Source of the DNA: Akkermansia sp.
GTDB lineage: Bacteria; Verrucomicrobiota; Verrucomicrobiia; Verrucomicrobiales; Akkermansiaceae
Direction of reading: 5' to 3'
Length of the DNA stretch: 34,543 nt
Assembly (NCBI GenBank): GCA_017477935.1
Contig: JAFVIC010000077.1
Location: 1-34,543 of the forward strand
Below the pieces are notes generated by a model. The model did no database searches. It was not told the DNA's origin and worked only from the letters and a program-made list of their open reading frames with translations. Positions 32,551-34,543 of this stretch are shown here, piece by piece (within the stretch, counting starts at the first letter, position 1; each line of letters begins with the position of its first letter). The translations under genes were made by a program, and so were the position numbers.

Positions 32551-33318
32551 ATGTCACGTATACTTTTTACCTGTGCTTATGATGGCACCCCCTGGCATGG
32601 CTGGCAGAGCCAGGCCGGTGGTGAAACCGTGCAGGATGTGCTGGAAGGTGCCTTCTGCGCCATCTTGCGGGGCCCGCTGCGTATTGCGGCCTCCGGGCGT
32701 ACGGATGCCGGTGTGCACGCTGTGGCGCAGTGTTTTCACGCCGATATCCCCGAAGGGTGCCGCATGAGCCCCGAAAACTGGCGCGCCGCGCTGAATGCCC
32801 ACCTGCCGGCGAGTATACGCATCATGCAGGCCCGGGAAGTTCCGGCTGACTTTCATGCGCGATTTGATGCCCGGGGAAAGGTGTATGAATATCTCATCTG
32901 CACGGCGCCGGTGCTGAGCCCCTTTCTGGCCGGTCGGGCCTGGCACCGCCCCCTGGGGGTGGACGCCGGGGCTCTGCGCCGCGCTCTGACGGTGTACGAA
33001 GGGGAACATGACTTCAGGCGCTTTGCTGCACGGCGAGGGAATGAGCCTGAGCATCCCCCGGCAGATTTTTACCTGCGCACCATTTACGGCACAGAGATTG
33101 CGGCAGAGCAGGGGGGCGACCTGTTGCGCCTGCGTTTTCATGGCAACGGGTTCATGTATCGCATGGTGCGCATGCTGGTGGGGACGGCGCACCAGGTAGC
33201 TATCGGCAAATTGACCATCGAGCAGCTCGGCAGCATGCTCACCGACCTGCAGAAACCCAAAACGCGACACTGCGCGCCCCCGGAGGGGCTCTATCTGCAG
33301 CGGGTGATTTATGATTGA
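32551..33318 (+). CDS. truA: tRNA pseudouridine(38-40) synthase TruA
   Basis: TruA makes pseudouridine at positions 38-40 of the tRNA anticodon arm. The 255-residue protein has the catalytic motif SGRTDAGVHA with the nucleophile D52. It also has the RNA-binding and domain motifs FHARFDARGKVYEYLI and FHGNGFMYRMVRMLVGT, in normal order and length. It starts 18 bp after the upstream terminator, without a recognisable Shine-Dalgarno sequence or a confident promoter. It may rely on read-through of the upstream transcript. Confidence 0.96.
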   Translation: MSRILFTCAYDGTPWHGWQSQAGGETVQDVLEGAFCAILRGPLRIAASGRTDAGVHAVAQCFHADIPEGCRMSPENWRAALNAHLPASIRIMQAREVPADFHARFDARGKVYEYLICTAPVLSPFLAGRAWHRPLGVDAGALRRALTVYEGEHDFRRFAARRGNEPEHPPADFYLRTIYGTEIAAEQGGDLLRLRFHGNGFMYRMVRMLVGTAHQVAIGKLTIEQLGSMLTDLQKPKTRHCAPPEGLYLQRVIYD

Positions 33319-33354
33319 AGTTTCGCTGTTGCAGCCCACTCCATTGAGTCAGGA

Positions 33355-33389
33355 GAAAAGCCCGCCCCTGCCGGTCAGCAGGAGCGGGC
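33355..33389 (-). terminator. Terminator of the Sel1-like gene
   Basis: A 12-bp stem with one mismatch (33360-33371 with 33378-33389, 6-nt loop) is followed on the minus strand by TTTTC. On the plus strand it lacks a T-tail, so it mainly serves the minus-strand gene. Confidence 0.7.
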
Positions 33390-33418
33390 GAACACCACAC
33401 AGTACAGACAATCTGTGC

Positions 33419-33922
33419 TTACATTTCAGACGGCTGGGCAGCCGGTGTGGCTGCGCCGGTCTCTGAAGGCTTCTCGCTGCCCTTCTTGTCGCAGCATTCC
33501 TTGCACCACTTCATCATAGCCTTGGCTTTTTCGTGGTCTTTTTCCACCCCCTTGCCCTCGGCGTACATGTGAGCGAGAGCATAGCAGGCTTTCGGATCGC
33601 CTTCCTTGGCTGCTTTTTCCAGGCCCGGAAGAGCTTTGGCGTACATCTCCTTAGCCTTCTCCGGGTCGGCGGGGGTAGCGGCGGTGCCATTGTCTGCTAT
33701 CCATGCTATGGTGTATTGGGCAATCGGATCACCATTCTCAGCCAGAACAGTGATGGTTTCCATATCCACCGTGCATTGCTCAGGGCAGGCAGCCGCTGAT
33801 TTATCGCAGCAGGGTGCTGCAGGAGCGGCTGCGGTGTCAGCTTTGGCAGCTGCCTGTGATTCTGCGCCGATGGCAGCAAAACTGCTCAGCGCAACTGCGG
33901 TTATGAGTGCAATTTTCTTCAT
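33419..33922 (-). CDS. Exported cysteine-rich protein with Sel1-like repeats
   Basis: The 167-residue protein has a signal peptide (MKKIALITAVALSSFAAIGA), then a Cys-rich stretch (CCDKSAAACPEQC). Two Sel1-like helical units follow, AENGDPIAQYTIAWIADNG and AKEGDPKACYALAHMYAEGKGVEKDHEKA, and then a KWCKECC motif. Seven or more cysteines in an exported protein imply disulfides or metal binding. A longer frame from 33973 adds 17 residues before the signal peptide. It is rejected because the promoter places the start near 33924. Function unknown; Sel1 proteins are usually protein-interaction adaptors. Confidence 0.85.
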   Translation of the reverse strand: MKKIALITAVALSSFAAIGAESQAAAKADTAAAPAAPCCDKSAAACPEQCTVDMETITVLAENGDPIAQYTIAWIADNGTAATPADPEKAKEMYAKALPGLEKAAKEGDPKACYALAHMYAEGKGVEKDHEKAKAMMKWCKECCDKKGSEKPSETGAATPAAQPSEM

Positions 33923-33930
33923 AGGCCCCC

Positions 33931-33959
33931 AATGTAGCTCTAACTTCGTATGCTTGCAA
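33931..33959 (-). promoter_or_regulatory. Promoter of the Sel1-like gene
   Basis: Minus-strand TTGCAA, a 17-bp spacer and TACATT. The predicted start near 33924 leaves only about 2 nt before the ATG at 33922. Confidence 0.6.
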
Positions 33960-34068
33960 GAAAAAATGCTCACAGATAGAGTAATTGATATTCAGCGTGT
34001 TGTGTGTTATTTCGGCTTTTGCGGAAAATGAAATTGCAATTTTTTTCAAAAAAAATCATTTTTTATGA

Positions 34069-34097
34069 TTGACATTCGAGAAGAAATGTATTAAACT
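34069..34097 (+). promoter_or_regulatory. Promoter of tRNA-Thr and tuf
   Basis: TTGACA, a 17-bp spacer and TAAACT, directly after a T- and A-rich tract that may act as an upstream element. The expected start near 34104 lies 38 nt before the tRNA. Confidence 0.75.
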
Positions 34098-34141
34098 CCC
34101 CGTGCTTTCACGTCCCAGGAGGGACAACAAGAGCCAATAAC

Positions 34142-34213
<72 letters not shown>

Positions 34214-34264
34214 TTTTTTCGGCTCATGCAAGAATAAGCAGCCCAAATTAATTTCATTACTATT

Positions 34265-34543
34265 ATGGCCAAAGAATCATTCCAGCGCACCAAGCCTCAC
34301 GTGAATGTGGGTACGATCGGTCACGTTGACCATGGCAAGACTTCCCTCACCGCTGCAATTACCAAGGTTCTTGCAGAGCAGGGTAAGGCTGAATTCAAAG
34401 CTTACGACCAGATCGACGGTGCTCCTGAGGAGCGCGAGCGTGGTATTACCATTTCTACCGCTCACGTTGAGTACGAGACCGACAACCGCCACTACGCACA
34501 CGTGGACTGCCCCGGTCACGCTGACTATGTGAAGAACATGATC
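34265..34543 (+). CDS. tuf: Elongation factor Tu, cut by the right window edge
   Basis: The first 93 residues of EF-Tu are present. They show [32 protein letters not shown] with the GHVDHGKT P-loop (18-26), the switch I region [17 protein letters not shown] and the DCPGH Walker B motif ahead of DYVKNM. EF-Tu delivers aminoacyl-tRNAs to the ribosome. The frame is open to the last base. The ATG follows an A-rich leader without a Shine-Dalgarno sequence. It is probably transcribed from the promoter before tRNA-Thr. Confidence 0.98.
   Translation, partial: MAKESFQRTKPHVNVGTIGHVDHGKTSLTAAITKVLAEQGKAEFKAYDQIDGAPEERERGITISTAHVEYETDNRHYAHVDCPGHADYVKNMI

Noticed and set aside
33923..33973. Upstream ATG adding 17 residues to the Sel1-like protein
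   Set aside because: It would bury the signal peptide and lies upstream of the promoter.

Overview
The window looks like a chromosomal segment of a Verrucomicrobiota bacterium, most likely Akkermansia-like and gut-associated. This is inferred from the long three-domain IspG typical of the PVC group, the DUF2157/GDYXXLXY membrane pair, two kelch mutarotases next to an MFS carrier (sialic acid or mucin-sugar use), an outer-membrane lipoprotein style and an ExbB/ExbD/TPR cluster. No ribosomal RNA, insertion sequence, CRISPR array or phage gene is visible. Most of it is a compact core genome in short operons on both strands.

Layout. 1-580: a possible gene end at the left edge, then no supportable gene. 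575-2462, minus: tRNA-Val(CAC) with its own promoter and terminator, and a Pro/Ala-rich lipoprotein followed by tyrA. 2493-4273, plus: ispG. 4301-7990, minus: operon pheA-holB-yicC-gmk, with a 9-copy heptamer repeat just before gmk. 7991-8932: a gene-poor gap with a strong inverted repeat. 8933-12525, plus: DUF2157 membrane protein, GDYXXLXY protein, ruvC and an RmlD-like reductase. 12534-13670, minus: a secreted tandem thioredoxin. 13745-17930, minus: two overlapping U32-like paralogues, metK and rnz. 18097-21716, plus: cytoplasmic kelch protein, exported kelch protein and MFS transporter. 21796-23364, minus: a protein with two PIN-like nuclease domains and ankyrin repeats. 23617-24147: an internally deleted alkaline phosphatase relic. 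24195-30878, plus: exbB, two exbD genes, a 1126-residue exported TPR protein and a 330-residue exported protein. 30924-33318, plus: GNAT acetyltransferase, acidic-repeat lipoprotein, truA. 33355-33959, minus: Sel1-like exported protein. 34069 to the end, plus: tRNA-Thr(GGT) and the start of tuf.

How the genes work together. tyrA and pheA cover the tyrosine and phenylalanine branches from chorismate. ispG serves the MEP isoprenoid pathway. holB, ruvC, gmk, yicC, rnz, truA, metK and tuf are DNA, RNA and translation housekeeping. The two kelch proteins and the MFS carrier form a plausible sugar anomer-conversion and uptake unit. ExbB/ExbD/ExbD plus TPR forms a proton-motive-force-driven envelope machine of unknown task, with codon use suggesting high expression.

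Two window-wide regularities stand out. Twelve promoters can be read by eye with a shared form (TTG-rich -35, 17 or occasionally 18 bp spacer, TAGAAT/TAAACT-like -10). Several lie so close to the start codon that the mRNA would be leaderless or nearly so (ispG, pheA, the Sel1 gene, the tandem thioredoxin, the first kelch gene), and most genes lack a recognisable Shine-Dalgarno sequence. The most novel-looking protein is the tandem PIN-ankyrin protein; the U32-like pair fused into the metK operon and the ExbB/D/D-TPR unit are next.
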